Below are positions 46,103 through 55,196 of a DNA stretch of 64,000 nt, piece after piece. A program made the translations under genes and the position numbers. The notes beneath the pieces were generated by a model. It saw nothing but the letters and a program-made list of their open reading frames with translations. It was not told where the DNA came from and did no database searches. Each line of letters opens with the position of its first letter. Within the stretch, counting starts at the first letter, position 1. Source of the DNA: Aliivibrio finisterrensis_A (GTDB lineage: Bacteria > Pseudomonadota > Gammaproteobacteria > Enterobacterales > Vibrionaceae); assembly GCF_004167675.1 (NCBI RefSeq), contig NZ_SEZQ01000003.1; one strand, given 5' to 3'.

Positions 46103-47341
46103 TTAACCAATCACACTCATTAGATTAAAGATAGGCAAGTACATTGATACGACTAAACCACCGATCATTATCCCTAAGAAGAGAATAATAAAGGGCTCAA
46201 GAATTTTCCCTAAATTATCAACGGTGTTATCAACATCATCTTCATATACAAATGCCACTTTGTTCAACATATCGTCTAATTTTCCCGATTCTTCACCAAT
46301 CATGACCATTTGCAATACCATTTCAGGAAAGGCTTGGGTGTGGCGCATGGCTAAATAGAGGGGCATTCCTGCCGCGGTATTCTGCTGTACTGATTGTATG
46401 GCTTCTTGATAATAAAGGTTTCCAGCGGTTTTACTGGTGGTTTGTAAGCTATGTAAAATAGGCAATCCTGAACTAAAGCTGGTGGCTAATGTTCGACTAA
46501 ATTTAGCGATAGCGGCTTTAGACAGTACCGGGCCGATGATCGGGATCTGCAAACAATGTCGATTAATAAACCGACGAAAGGCATAAGATTTTTGGGTTAA
46601 TAAACGCAGTGAGGCAGTCAGTAATAGTAAGGTTAAGAGAATCCAAAAACCATAATTTTTCAGAAAATGAGAAGCATTAACAACTTGCTGGGTAAACCAA
46701 GGCAGTGCGGCGCCAAACCCTTTAAAAATGGCCTCAAATTCTGGAATAACAAACACAAGCATTAAAACGGTAACCGCAATCGCGATAACAAAAACCATGG
46801 TCGGGTATATCATCGCTTTGACGACTTTTGCTCGTAATGCTTCACTCTTTTCTCGGTATTCCGCTAAACGAGAAAAGGCGTGCGATAAACTGCCTGTCTC
46901 TTCTCCTGTCGCCACTAAATCAATATAAAAAGAATCAAAATGAGAGCAACTGGTAGCGAGTGCTTTTGAAAGTTGAGTTCCCGCCTCTATTGATAAACAG
47001 ACTTGATTGAGTATGGATTTCATTTCAGCTTTAATATTGTTTTCAGCGATGAGTTGCAATGATTGAACGATAGGAACACCTGCACTAAGCATTGTCGCTA
47101 ACTGGCGAGTGAAAAGAGTGATGTCTTTTCGTTTAACGGTGTGTTGTATTTTTTCTAAGCTAGAAATTCTGCGTTTTTTAATTTTCTTTATTTGAATGCT
47201 TTGCTCATTGAGCTTTGCCCTAACTTCTATTTCGGTAAGGGCAAGTAATTTCCCTGATACTTTTTTCCCCGTGTTATTAATGCCACGCCATTGGAAATTA
47301 TGTAGGGTCTGCGTTTTTATTTTTGTTTTTTGTTTTAGCAT
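46103..47341 (-). CDS. pilC: Type IV pilus inner-membrane platform protein PilC
   Basis: The polytopic platform that couples the PilB ATPase to pilin extraction from the membrane. 412 aa with two GspF-type repeats (about 70-195 and 275-400), each with a helical domain such as LFTRQLATMLSAGVPIVQSLQ and FSRTLATSFSSGLPILHSL, and about three transmembrane helices. A basic N-terminal tail (KQKTKIKTQ) precedes the family domain. It lies 21 bases after pilB. Confidence 0.95.
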   Translation of the reverse strand: MLKQKTKIKTQTLHNFQWRGINNTGKKVSGKLLALTEIEVRAKLNEQSIQIKKIKKRRISSLEKIQHTVKRKDITLFTRQLATMLSAGVPIVQSLQLIAENNIKAEMKSILNQVCLSIEAGTQLSKALATSCSHFDSFYIDLVATGEETGSLSHAFSRLAEYREKSEALRAKVVKAMIYPTMVFVIAIAVTVLMLVFVIPEFEAIFKGFGAALPWFTQQVVNASHFLKNYGFWILLTLLLLTASLRLLTQKSYAFRRFINRHCLQIPIIGPVLSKAAIAKFSRTLATSFSSGLPILHSLQTTSKTAGNLYYQEAIQSVQQNTAAGMPLYLAMRHTQAFPEMVLQMVMIGEESGKLDDMLNKVAFVYEDDVDNTVDNLGKILEPFIILFLGIMIGGLVVSMYLPIFNLMSVIG

Positions 47342-47362
47342 GAGAAATGACTTACTTAAGAA

Positions 47363-49051
47363 TTAAAAGTAAAGAACACGAGTAAGCTCTTGTAAGCTTG
47401 TCGTGCCATCTTCAAGACGTTTTATGCCTGAGGTTGCAAGATTATCCATGCCTTGGTTAACCGCGATTTGTTCTATTTGTCTTACCGTTGCTCCTTTAAG
47501 GATCGCAATAGACAGCTCTCGAGTGAAAGGCATAACTTCATAAATACCAATACGGCCTGAGTACCCATGAGTACATTCATTACAACCTTCAAGCCGAGCT
47601 TTAAAAACAGTACTTAATAAATCGATTCCGTACTCTTCCCTTGTTTCTGAACTGAGGTTGTCAATGTCTTTACAGTGAGGGCAAAGTCTTCTTGCTAAGC
47701 GTTGAGCGATAATTAAGCTAAGAGAAGAGGCAAGGTTGAAGTTCTCTATTCCCATATTGCCTAAGCGGACGACGGTTTCTGCTGCGGAATTAGTGTGTAA
47801 GGTAGACAGCACTAAGTGCCCTGTTTGGGCTGCTTTTACTGCGATTTCTGCTGTTTCAAGATCTCGAATTTCCCCTACCATAACGATGTCTGGATCTTGT
47901 CGTAAAAAAGAGCGTAAGGCATGGGCAAAAGTAAAACCGATTTTAGGTGCGACTTGTACTTGGTTTACTCCATTAAGATTAATCTCAACCGGATCTTCAG
48001 CGGTGGATATGTTTTTTTCGGTGGTATTTAAAATGTTTAAACCAGAGTAGAGAGAGACGGTTTTGCCGCTGCCTGTAGGGCCAGTCATTAATATCATCCC
48101 TTGAGGGCGTTTTAATGCGTTAAGATAAAGCTCTTTTTGTTTGTCACTGTAGCCTAATTTATCAATATCCAAACTTGCTGCGCTGCTATCTAGCAGACGT
48201 AAAACAATTTTTTCTCCCCATAGCGTGGGAAGTGAAGAGACACGCATATCGATGGATATGTCATTATTCAATTTGAGCTTTATACGACCATCTTGTGGTA
48301 AGCGGCGCTCTGCAATATCAAGTTTAGCCATGATCTTTAAGCGAGCAGAAAGACGGCGACTTAAATGTGAAGAGGGTGAATTGTTCTCTACTAAGATCCC
48401 ATCGCAACGAAAACGCACACGGTAGCTTTCTTCGTAGGGCTCAAAATGAATATCTGAAACCCCTTTTCGTACAGCTTCTAATAAAATTTGGTTAATAAAT
48501 CGAGTGACAGGGGCATCGTCTTGGCTGAGATCTTCTGTGGCGCTTATCTCATCAAGTGACACATCAACCAGTGAAGCTAGCTCATCTTGAGTTATCTCTT
48601 TATGTTGGCTATTGCTTGCAGATAATCCAACGCCGTAGACACGACGAATAGCAGCTTGGATCTGTCCTTGATCGGCAAGCATTAATTCAATTTGCTTTCC
48701 GCTGGTAAAGCGAAAATCATCTTCTATTTGCGCAATACTAGGATCGGCGACAGCAAGACGAATGGTACAATTGTCATAATTGATAGGAAGGGCTTGGTAA
48801 CGAGTAATGAGATCGCGAAGCCCCAACTTTTGACAAGTGGCAGCGTAATCAAATTGAGTCACATTGATCACCTCAAGCCCAAAGATTTGAGCAAGGTGAC
48901 TGACGAGTTCATCAGGAGTAAAGATCCCCTGAGCTAAAAGAGCAGAAGGCACGGTGTGCGTTTCTGCTTGAACTGACTTTATGATGCTGCTTTCTTGCGT
49001 CGCGCTGATTAACTCAGCTTGACGCAAGATAGAGGCGAGGTTGGTGTGCAT
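47363..49051 (-). CDS. pilB: Type IV pilus assembly ATPase PilB
   Basis: The hexameric extension ATPase of the type IV pilus. 562 aa. An N-terminal domain (about 1-150) is followed by the PilB/GspE core with Walker A MTGPTGSGKTVSLYSG, Asp box DSSAASLDIDKLGY nearby, Walker B DPDIVMVGEIRD, His box AAQTGHLVLSTLHTNSAAE, and the zinc site CPHC plus CNEC, then GRIGIYEVM. Its ATG overlaps the pilA stop as TAATG, so pilin and motor are translationally linked. No pilT gene is seen here. Confidence 0.96.
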   Translation of the reverse strand: MHTNLASILRQAELISATQESSIIKSVQAETHTVPSALLAQGIFTPDELVSHLAQIFGLEVINVTQFDYAATCQKLGLRDLITRYQALPINYDNCTIRLAVADPSIAQIEDDFRFTSGKQIELMLADQGQIQAAIRRVYGVGLSASNSQHKEITQDELASLVDVSLDEISATEDLSQDDAPVTRFINQILLEAVRKGVSDIHFEPYEESYRVRFRCDGILVENNSPSSHLSRRLSARLKIMAKLDIAERRLPQDGRIKLKLNNDISIDMRVSSLPTLWGEKIVLRLLDSSAASLDIDKLGYSDKQKELYLNALKRPQGMILMTGPTGSGKTVSLYSGLNILNTTEKNISTAEDPVEINLNGVNQVQVAPKIGFTFAHALRSFLRQDPDIVMVGEIRDLETAEIAVKAAQTGHLVLSTLHTNSAAETVVRLGNMGIENFNLASSLSLIIAQRLARRLCPHCKDIDNLSSETREEYGIDLLSTVFKARLEGCNECTHGYSGRIGIYEVMPFTRELSIAILKGATVRQIEQIAVNQGMDNLATSGIKRLEDGTTSLQELTRVLYF

Positions 49052-49503
49052 TAGTTGATAGTTACATTAGGTTCACAATTAGCAGGAGCAACGGCTGCTT
49101 CTGCTGTTGTTTGACAAGACCACAAGCCATTACTATCACGTACAAGTTGAATTTTTTCTCCAATGGCATTTCCATCATCTAGATCGTATAAAACAGTACC
49201 AGCAGCAGAAGTTGAACCTTGGTCTATTGCAACCGTACCATCCCCTAAGTCTTGGAATGTACCTAAGCGAGCGAAACTTACAGCACCTCCAGATGCAACA
49301 GTTGGAAATTCACCTTCAGTAGCGATAAAATCTTCTATATTCGTTTTCAAAGCGGCAATATTTGCTAAACCTACACCAATAGCAGCTTTTTTTACGTAAT
49401 TCTGATATTGCGGAACAGCAATAGCTGACAACACTCCAATTACTGCAACCACAATCATTAATTCAATTAGGGTAAAGCCTTTCTGTCCTTGACGCTTTTT
49501 CAT
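49051..49503 (-). CDS. pilA: Type IV major pilin PilA
   Basis: The pilin subunit, 150 aa from the ATG at 49501-49503, with GGAGAG about 7 bases upstream; the open frame begins 4 codons earlier at a TTG within that site. The type IVa leader MKKRQGQKG is cut before Phe, giving the mature N-terminus FTLIELMIVVAVIGVLSAIA with Glu5. The C-terminal disulfide loop is probably formed by the Cys in WSCQTT and in ANCEP. It heads pilA-pilB-pilC-pilD. Surface loops are Gly/Ala/Asp-rich and likely strain-variable. Confidence 0.94.
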   Translation of the reverse strand: MKKRQGQKGFTLIELMIVVAVIGVLSAIAVPQYQNYVKKAAIGVGLANIAALKTNIEDFIATEGEFPTVASGGAVSFARLGTFQDLGDGTVAIDQGSTSAAGTVLYDLDDGNAIGEKIQLVRDSNGLWSCQTTAEAAVAPANCEPNVTIN

Positions 49504-49789
49504 ATTTCTCTCCAAGATGAATCAGGGATGATTCGTGTTTTATTTAGTGGGTAAAATAGTAAAACGAATAGAGATATATGATAGAAAGAAAAGAGAGGCT
49601 TTCGAGTGAGTAACAAGTTTGTAATGTGATGAATGTAAACGTAAAAATCAAATACGATTCACTTCAAAAAGTCATAAATTAAACCTTGCTTCCGATCGCA
49701 AGTCTTAATTTAAATACATTCATTTAACTTATTGGATAAGCTGTTAATTATGTGAATAGTATCAAAGATATAAGAGGGGGATTGTGTAA
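49504..49789. other. pilA upstream region with a 36-base dyad
   Basis: No ORF is supported here. An imperfect palindrome lies at 49676-49711: AAATTAAACCTTGC faces GCAAGTCTTAATTT across 8 bases, with 12 of 14 arm positions complementary. There is no T-run, so it could be an operator or transcript hairpin. I looked for a sigma-54 site (TGGCAC-N5-TTGC) before pilA and found none convincing. Confidence 0.45.
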
Positions 49790-49820
49790 TAAAAAAAGCC
49801 AGCAAGTTGCTGACTTTTTG
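49790..49820 (-). terminator. Terminator after nadC
   Basis: On the minus strand the stem AAAAAGTCAGCAA/TTGCTGGCTTTTT has one G-T pair and ends in a run of T's. It separates nadC from pilA, which are on the same strand. Confidence 0.88.
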
Positions 49821-49840
49821 TTTATTGATAATACGACTAT

Positions 49841-50740
49841 TTACTTAAAACGCATCGATAAATCCATGGCTTTAAGGTGTTTTGTTAGTGCGCCAACAGA
49901 GATGTAATCAACCCCCGTTTCTGCAAACTCAGCAATCGTATCTAAAGTGACATTACCAGAGTTTTCTAGTGCGGCACGACCAGCGTTAATTTTTACTGCT
50001 TCACGCATCATGTCAGTGGTGAAGTTATCGAGCATGATAATGTCAGCCCCTGCATCAATCGCTTGTTGCAGCTCTTCTAAACTTTCAGTTTCCACTTCTA
50101 CTGGTTTACCTGGATTAAGCTCTTTTGCTGTTGAGATCGCTTTTTCAATTCCGCCACACGCGATGATGTGATTCTCTTTAATTAAGTAGGCATCAAATAC
50201 ACCAATACGGTGATTGAAACCACCGCCACAGGCTACTGCATATTTTAGTGCACTGCGTAAACCCGGAATGGTTTTACGAGTATCAAGCAGGCGACATTTG
50301 GTGTGGGCAATTTTTTCAGCGTAGGCTGCTGTTACGGTTGAGCACCCAGATAGGGTTTGAATAAAGTTCATTGCATTACGCTCACCGGTTAATAGTGTGC
50401 GAGCGGGGCCTGTTAACGTACAAAGCGTTTGGTTTGGCTCTACCTTATCGCCATCTTCTACATGCCATTCAATAGAAACGGTACCGCCTAGTTGTTTAAA
50501 GACTTCATCGGCCCACATTTTTCCACAAAACACACCATGTTCACGAGTGATGATGGTCGCTACAGAGTGCGTATCTTCAGCGATTAAACTTGCTGTGATA
50601 TCTGTACTTACCTCTAATGTTCCGCCTAAATCCTCACGTAATGTGTCAGAAACCGCACGAGTGATTTCTGCGGGAAGCTGTTGTTTTAAATACTCAAGGC
50701 GAGAGGCGCTATCATGGGTTTTGATCATGGTAAGGTCCAT
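49841..50740 (-). CDS. nadC: Nicotinate-nucleotide pyrophosphorylase NadC
   Basis: Quinolinate phosphoribosyltransferase: it converts quinolinate and PRPP to nicotinate mononucleotide in NAD synthesis. 299 aa (E. coli 297); an internal Met at residue 5 is an alternative start. Blocks are REDLGGTLEVSTDITA, ITREHGVFCGKMWADEVF, TLLTGERNAMNFIQTLSG, LLDTRKTIPGLRSALKYAV, NHRIGVFDAYLIKENHI, and IIMLDNFTTDMMREAV. It is divergent from ampD across about 97 bases, the same pairing as in E. coli. Confidence 0.96.
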   Translation of the reverse strand: MDLTMIKTHDSASRLEYLKQQLPAEITRAVSDTLREDLGGTLEVSTDITASLIAEDTHSVATIITREHGVFCGKMWADEVFKQLGGTVSIEWHVEDGDKVEPNQTLCTLTGPARTLLTGERNAMNFIQTLSGCSTVTAAYAEKIAHTKCRLLDTRKTIPGLRSALKYAVACGGGFNHRIGVFDAYLIKENHIIACGGIEKAISTAKELNPGKPVEVETESLEELQQAIDAGADIIMLDNFTTDMMREAVKINAGRAALENSGNVTLDTIAEFAETGVDYISVGALTKHLKAMDLSMRFK

Positions 50741-50837
50741 TGAATGTGTGAAATAGGATTATGGCGACAATAATACTCGCGCTAGAGCAGAATTTCATCA
50801 TAAGATACAAAGATTAGTTTAATTTGAACGGGAATAA

Positions 50838-51392
50838 ATGATGATATTCACTTTATCAACAGATCATTGGCTTAATGAAGCAAACCATGTCGTCTCGCCA
50901 TTCTATGATGAGCGTCCTGATGATAAAGATATTTCATTATTGGTTGTCCATAATATCAGTTTGCCGCCAGGGCAATTTGGTGGGCCGTACATAGAGCAGT
51001 TATTTACCGGAACGTTAGATCCTAATGAACATCCCTTCTTTAACGTTATTCATCAGTTTAGAGTCTCAGCTCATTGCCTAATTAGACGTGATGGTAGCGT
51101 CATTCAATTTGTCCCATTTAATGCAAGAGCTTGGCATGCAGGAGCCTCTTCATTTGCAGGTCGTTCACGTTGTAATGATTTTAGTATTGGTATTGAGTTA
51201 GAAGGCACTGATTTTGCGGCATATACTCAAGAACAATATGAAAGCCTAGCTGCAGTAACAAACGTGCTACAAGGCGCTTACCCATTGATAAGAGATGAAA
51301 GAATTACAGGTCACCAGTATATTGCCCCATTTAGAAAGAGTGATCCTGGCCTTTCATTTAATTGGGATAAATACCATAAGTTAAGGAAATAG
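50838..51392 (+). CDS. ampD: N-acetyl-anhydromuramyl-L-alanine amidase AmpD
   Basis: A cytoplasmic zinc amidase that removes peptides from 1,6-anhydro-MurNAc during cell-wall recycling; its loss derepresses AmpC-type beta-lactamases in some species. 184 aa (E. coli 183). Zinc ligands are His38 (VVHN), His159 (ITGHQY) and Asp169 (KSDPG); the catalytic Glu120 lies in SIGIELEG. There is no signal peptide, consistent with a cytoplasmic location. No clear terminator separates it from the pdhR regulatory region, which begins about 70 bases later. Confidence 0.95.
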   Translation: MMIFTLSTDHWLNEANHVVSPFYDERPDDKDISLLVVHNISLPPGQFGGPYIEQLFTGTLDPNEHPFFNVIHQFRVSAHCLIRRDGSVIQFVPFNARAWHAGASSFAGRSRCNDFSIGIELEGTDFAAYTQEQYESLAAVTNVLQGAYPLIRDERITGHQYIAPFRKSDPGLSFNWDKYHKLRK

Positions 51393-51462
51393 AAGGAGTT
51401 AGCGGTATGATTTTTTATTGTTTTTCTTAATTTTGAAGCGAATTTATTTATTGTGAAAATCC

Positions 51463-51479
51463 AATTGGTCATACCAATT
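51463..51479. promoter_or_regulatory. PdhR-type operator, distal
   Basis: The perfect dyad AATTGGT-CAT-ACCAATT matches the E. coli PdhR consensus (ATTGGT-N3-ACCAAT). It lies 201 bases before the pdhR start, in the ampD-pdhR gap. Operator function is inferred from the match and the position. Confidence 0.78.
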
Positions 51480-51597
51480 ATAAATGCCATGTTTCCTTAA
51501 TGTTAATTAAAGGTGTAAATCAACTCCGTTCCATGATTCAAATCAACTTTTATCTAGACAAATTCCCTTTTTTAATGATAAATTGCCTCTCAAATTA

Positions 51598-51614
51598 AAT
51601 TGGTAATACCAATT
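51598..51614. promoter_or_regulatory. PdhR-type operator, proximal
   Basis: A second perfect dyad, AATTGGT-AAT-ACCAATT, lies 66 bases before the pdhR start and 135 bases after the first. The centre-to-centre distance is near 13 helical turns, so both sites would face the same side of the DNA if looping occurs. A role in pyruvate-responsive autoregulation is inferred. Confidence 0.82.
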
Positions 51615-51679
51615 ATTTAAAGTGACGAATGACTCACGGTAATGTGAGAAGTAATCAACTTAAATTAGGTCGAGCTACG

Positions 51680-52450
51680 ATGACATATCAAAGGATACGT
51701 CAGCCAAAGCTGTCTGATGTAATCGAGCAAGAGCTTGAACGGCTGATTTTAGAAGGAACTCTTTCCCCAGGTCAGAAATTACCAGCAGAAAGAGAGTTAG
51801 CGAAACAGTTTGATGTCTCTCGCCCCTCAGTTAGAGAGGCGATACAACGTTTAGAAGCGAAGCATTTATTAACTCGTCGCCAAGGTGGTGGCACTTTTGT
51901 TAATAAGGGCTTATGGCAAAGTTTTTCAGAGCCGTTGTTAGATTTATTAGCGACGCATCCTGAAACACAATTTGATTTACTCGAATCTCGCCATGCGCTG
52001 GAAGGTATTTCAGCTTATTACGCTGCTTTACGTGGTAATGACGAAGATTTTAAGCGGATTAAAGAGTCACACTATTTAATCCAGCAAGCACAACAAGATG
52101 GGGATATTAAAGCGGAAGCTTCCGCAGTTATGAACTATCTTATAACGGTGACAGAATCAGCGCACAATGTGGTACTACTTCACATGGTGCGTAGCTTGGA
52201 GCCTTTGCTTGAACAAAATGTATTACAAAATTTTACCCTATTAAATCGTCGTGAATCGGTGGTAGAAAAGGTAAGAGAGCATAGAGCGGAGATTGTAGAA
52301 GCGATAGTGTCAGGGAGGCCTGAAGAGGCTCGTTTGGCGTCGCACTCACATCTTGCTTATATTGAAGAAACATTGTTGGAATTGACAAAAGAGGAGAGCC
52401 GTAGAGAGTGCTCACTTCGTCGAATTCAACAAAGTAATGATATGGATTAA
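51680..52450 (+). CDS. pdhR: Pyruvate dehydrogenase complex repressor PdhR (GntR family)
   Basis: A pyruvate-sensing repressor of the pdhR-aceE-aceF-lpd operon and respiratory genes. I choose the ATG at 51680 (MTYQRIRQPKLSD, 256 aa; E. coli 254) over a TTG- or ATG-led 17-codon extension. The N-terminal winged helix has LPAERELAKQFDVSRPSVREAIQ; the C-terminal FCD-type effector domain (about 90-225) has DLLESRHALEGISAYYAA and VTESAHNVVLLHM. The recognition helix is nearly the E. coli one, which supports binding to the two perfect operators just upstream. Confidence 0.95.
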   Translation: MTYQRIRQPKLSDVIEQELERLILEGTLSPGQKLPAERELAKQFDVSRPSVREAIQRLEAKHLLTRRQGGGTFVNKGLWQSFSEPLLDLLATHPETQFDLLESRHALEGISAYYAALRGNDEDFKRIKESHYLIQQAQQDGDIKAEASAVMNYLITVTESAHNVVLLHMVRSLEPLLEQNVLQNFTLLNRRESVVEKVREHRAEIVEAIVSGRPEEARLASHSHLAYIEETLLELTKEESRRECSLRRIQQSNDMD

Positions 52451-52505
52451 TTCGATCCATTTCATTGTCACCCTATTTGAACCAACAAATAAAAGGATAG
52501 CTCGC

Positions 52506-55169
52506 ATGTCTGACATGAAGCATGACGTTGATGCACTAGAAACTCAAGATTGGTTAGAAGCACTTGAGTCAGTTGTACGTGAAGAGGGTGTTGAACGCGC
52601 CCAGTATCTATTAGAGCAAGTTCTTGATAAAGCTCGTTTAGATGGTGTTGATATGGCTACAGGTATCAATACTAACTACATCAATACCATCCCTGCAACG
52701 CAAGAACCTGCGTACCCAGGTGATGTTACTCTTGAGCGTCGTATCCGTTCAATTATTCGTTGGAACGCTATCATGATCGTTCTACGTGCTTCTAAGAAAG
52801 ATTTGGATCTAGGTGGCCACATGGCATCTTACCAATCTGCTGCTGCATTCTACGAAGTATGTTTCAACCACTTCTTCCGTGCTCCTAACGAGAAAGATGG
52901 TGGTGATTTAGTTTATTACCAAGGTCATATCTCTCCAGGTATCTACTCTCGTGCATTCGTTGAAGGCCGCTTAACTGAAGAGCAACTGGATAACTTCCGT
53001 CAAGAAGTGGATGGTAAAGGTATTCCTTCATACCCACACCCTAAACTAATGCCTGAATTCTGGCAGTTCCCTACGGTATCTATGGGTCTTGGTCCAATTT
53101 CTGCTATCTATCAAGCGCGTTTCCTTAAGTACCTTGATGGTCGTGGTCTTAAAGACACTTCAGCTCAACGTGTATACGCTTTCCTAGGTGACGGTGAGAT
53201 GGATGAGCCAGAATCTCGTGGTGCGATTTCTTTCGCTGCGCGTGAAAAACTGGACAACCTATGTTTCCTAATCAACTGTAACCTACAGCGTCTAGACGGC
53301 CCAGTAATGGGTAACGGTAGCATCATCCAAGAACTTGAAGGTCTATTTAAAGGCGCAGGTTGGAACGTTGTTAAAGTTATCTGGGGTAGCAACTGGGATT
53401 CTCTACTAGCTAAAGACACGACTGGTAAGCTTCTTCAACTAATGAATGAAACTATCGATGGTGACTACCAAACATTTAAATCTAAAGATGGCGCATACGT
53501 ACGTGAGCACTTCTTTGGTAAATACCCAGAAACAGCTGCATTAGTAGCTGACATGACTGACGACCAAATCTTCGAATTGAAGCGTGGTGGTCATGATTCT
53601 TCTAAACTGTTTGCTGCATTTAATAATGCAAAAGAAACAGGTGGTAAACCTACAGTAATCCTAGCTAAAACAGTTAAAGGTTACGGTATGGGTGATGCTG
53701 CAGAAGGCAAAAACATCGCACACGGTGTTAAGAAAATGGACATGACTCACGTACAATACCTACGTGATCGTCTAGGTCTACAAGACATTCTTTCTGATGA
53801 GAAAGTAGCTGAGCTTCCTTACTTGAAACTGGAAGAAGGTTCTGCTGAATACGAATACCTACACGCTCGTCGTAAAGCACTACAAGGTTACACGCCTAAG
53901 CGTCTACCTAAGTTCACTCAAGAATTTAAAGTGCCTGAGCTTGAAGAGTTTGCTCCTCTACTAGGTGAGCAAAAGCGTGATATCTCCACCACGATGGCTT
54001 ACGTTCGTACGTTAAATATTTTACTTAAAGATAAGAACATTGGTAAAAACATTGTTCCTATCATCTGTGATGAAGCGCGTACATTCGGTATGGAAGGTCT
54101 GTTCCGTCAGATTGGTATCTACAACCCACACGGTCAGGCATACACTCCTGAAGATAAAGGCATTGTTTCTTACTACAAAGAAGCAACATCAGGCCAAGTT
54201 CTTCAAGAAGGTATCAACGAATTAGGTTCAATGGCGTCTTGGGTTGCTGCTGCAACATCATACAGCACTAACGATCTTCCAATGATCCCATTCTACATCT
54301 ACTACTCAATGTTCGGTTTCCAACGTATTGGTGACATGGCATGGTTAGCGGGTGACCAACAAGCACGTGGTTTCCTATTAGGTGCAACGGCTGGTCGTAC
54401 AACGCTAAACGGTGAAGGTCTACAACACGAAGATGGTCACTCACACATCATGGCAAACACAGTTCCTAACTGTATTTCTTATGACCCAACGTTTGCTTAC
54501 GAGCTAGCGGTAATCATGCAAGACGGTATCCGTCGTATGTATGGAGAGAACCAAGAAAACATTTACTACTACCTAACAGTGATGAATGAAAACTACGCAA
54601 TGCCAGCAATGCCAGAAGGCGCTGAAGAAGGCATCCGTAAAGGTATCTACAAGCTTGAATCTCACGCTGGTGCTAAAGCTAAAGTTCAGTTAATGAGCTC
54701 TGGTACTATCATGAACGAAGTACGTAAAGCGGCACAAATCCTAAGTGAAGAGTACGGCGTAGCGTCTGATATATTCTCTGTAACATCGTTCAACGAACTA
54801 ACTCGTGACGGTCAAGATGCAGAGCGTTACAACATGCTACACCCAGAAGCAGAAGCGAAAGTACCGTACATCACGACGGTTCTTGGTAACGAACCAGCAA
54901 TCGCTGCGACAGATTACATGAAGAACTACGCTGAACAAGTACGTGCATTTATGCCAACTGAATCTTACAAAGTACTTGGTACTGATGGTTTTGGTCGTTC
55001 AGACAGCCGTGAAAACCTACGTCGTCACTTCGAAGTTAACGCAGGCTACGTAGTTGTTGCTGCTCTAACTGAATTAGTGAAACGTGGTGATATTGAGAAA
55101 TCTGTTGTTACAGAAGCTATTGCTAAATTCAATATCGACACAGAAAAAACTAACCCGCAATACGCATAA
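52506..55169 (+). CDS. aceE: Pyruvate dehydrogenase E1 component
   Basis: A thiamine-diphosphate enzyme that decarboxylates pyruvate and acetylates the lipoyl groups of AceF. I start at the ATG at 52506 with AAGGA upstream, giving 887 aa, exactly the E. coli length; the open frame runs back into pdhR. The ThDP/Mg motif begins GDGEMDEPESRGAI and ends NCNLQRLDGP. The active-site region EGLQHEDGHSH and the homodimer interface are intact. It lies 55 bases after pdhR and 27 before aceF. Confidence 0.98.
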   Translation: MSDMKHDVDALETQDWLEALESVVREEGVERAQYLLEQVLDKARLDGVDMATGINTNYINTIPATQEPAYPGDVTLERRIRSIIRWNAIMIVLRASKKDLDLGGHMASYQSAAAFYEVCFNHFFRAPNEKDGGDLVYYQGHISPGIYSRAFVEGRLTEEQLDNFRQEVDGKGIPSYPHPKLMPEFWQFPTVSMGLGPISAIYQARFLKYLDGRGLKDTSAQRVYAFLGDGEMDEPESRGAISFAAREKLDNLCFLINCNLQRLDGPVMGNGSIIQELEGLFKGAGWNVVKVIWGSNWDSLLAKDTTGKLLQLMNETIDGDYQTFKSKDGAYVREHFFGKYPETAALVADMTDDQIFELKRGGHDSSKLFAAFNNAKETGGKPTVILAKTVKGYGMGDAAEGKNIAHGVKKMDMTHVQYLRDRLGLQDILSDEKVAELPYLKLEEGSAEYEYLHARRKALQGYTPKRLPKFTQEFKVPELEEFAPLLGEQKRDISTTMAYVRTLNILLKDKNIGKNIVPIICDEARTFGMEGLFRQIGIYNPHGQAYTPEDKGIVSYYKEATSGQVLQEGINELGSMASWVAAATSYSTNDLPMIPFYIYYSMFGFQRIGDMAWLAGDQQARGFLLGATAGRTTLNGEGLQHEDGHSHIMANTVPNCISYDPTFAYELAVIMQDGIRRMYGENQENIYYYLTVMNENYAMPAMPEGAEEGIRKGIYKLESHAGAKAKVQLMSSGTIMNEVRKAAQILSEEYGVASDIFSVTSFNELTRDGQDAERYNMLHPEAEAKVPYITTVLGNEPAIAATDYMKNYAEQVRAFMPTESYKVLGTDGFGRSDSRENLRRHFEVNAGYVVVAALTELVKRGDIEKSVVTEAIAKFNIDTEKTNPQYA

Positions 55170-55196
55170 GACTTCCATTAATTAAGGAAACAAACA

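Noticed and set aside
49504..49660. Sigma-54 promoter before pilA
   Set aside because: No TGGCAC-N5-TTGC arrangement could be found on the minus strand at a suitable distance.
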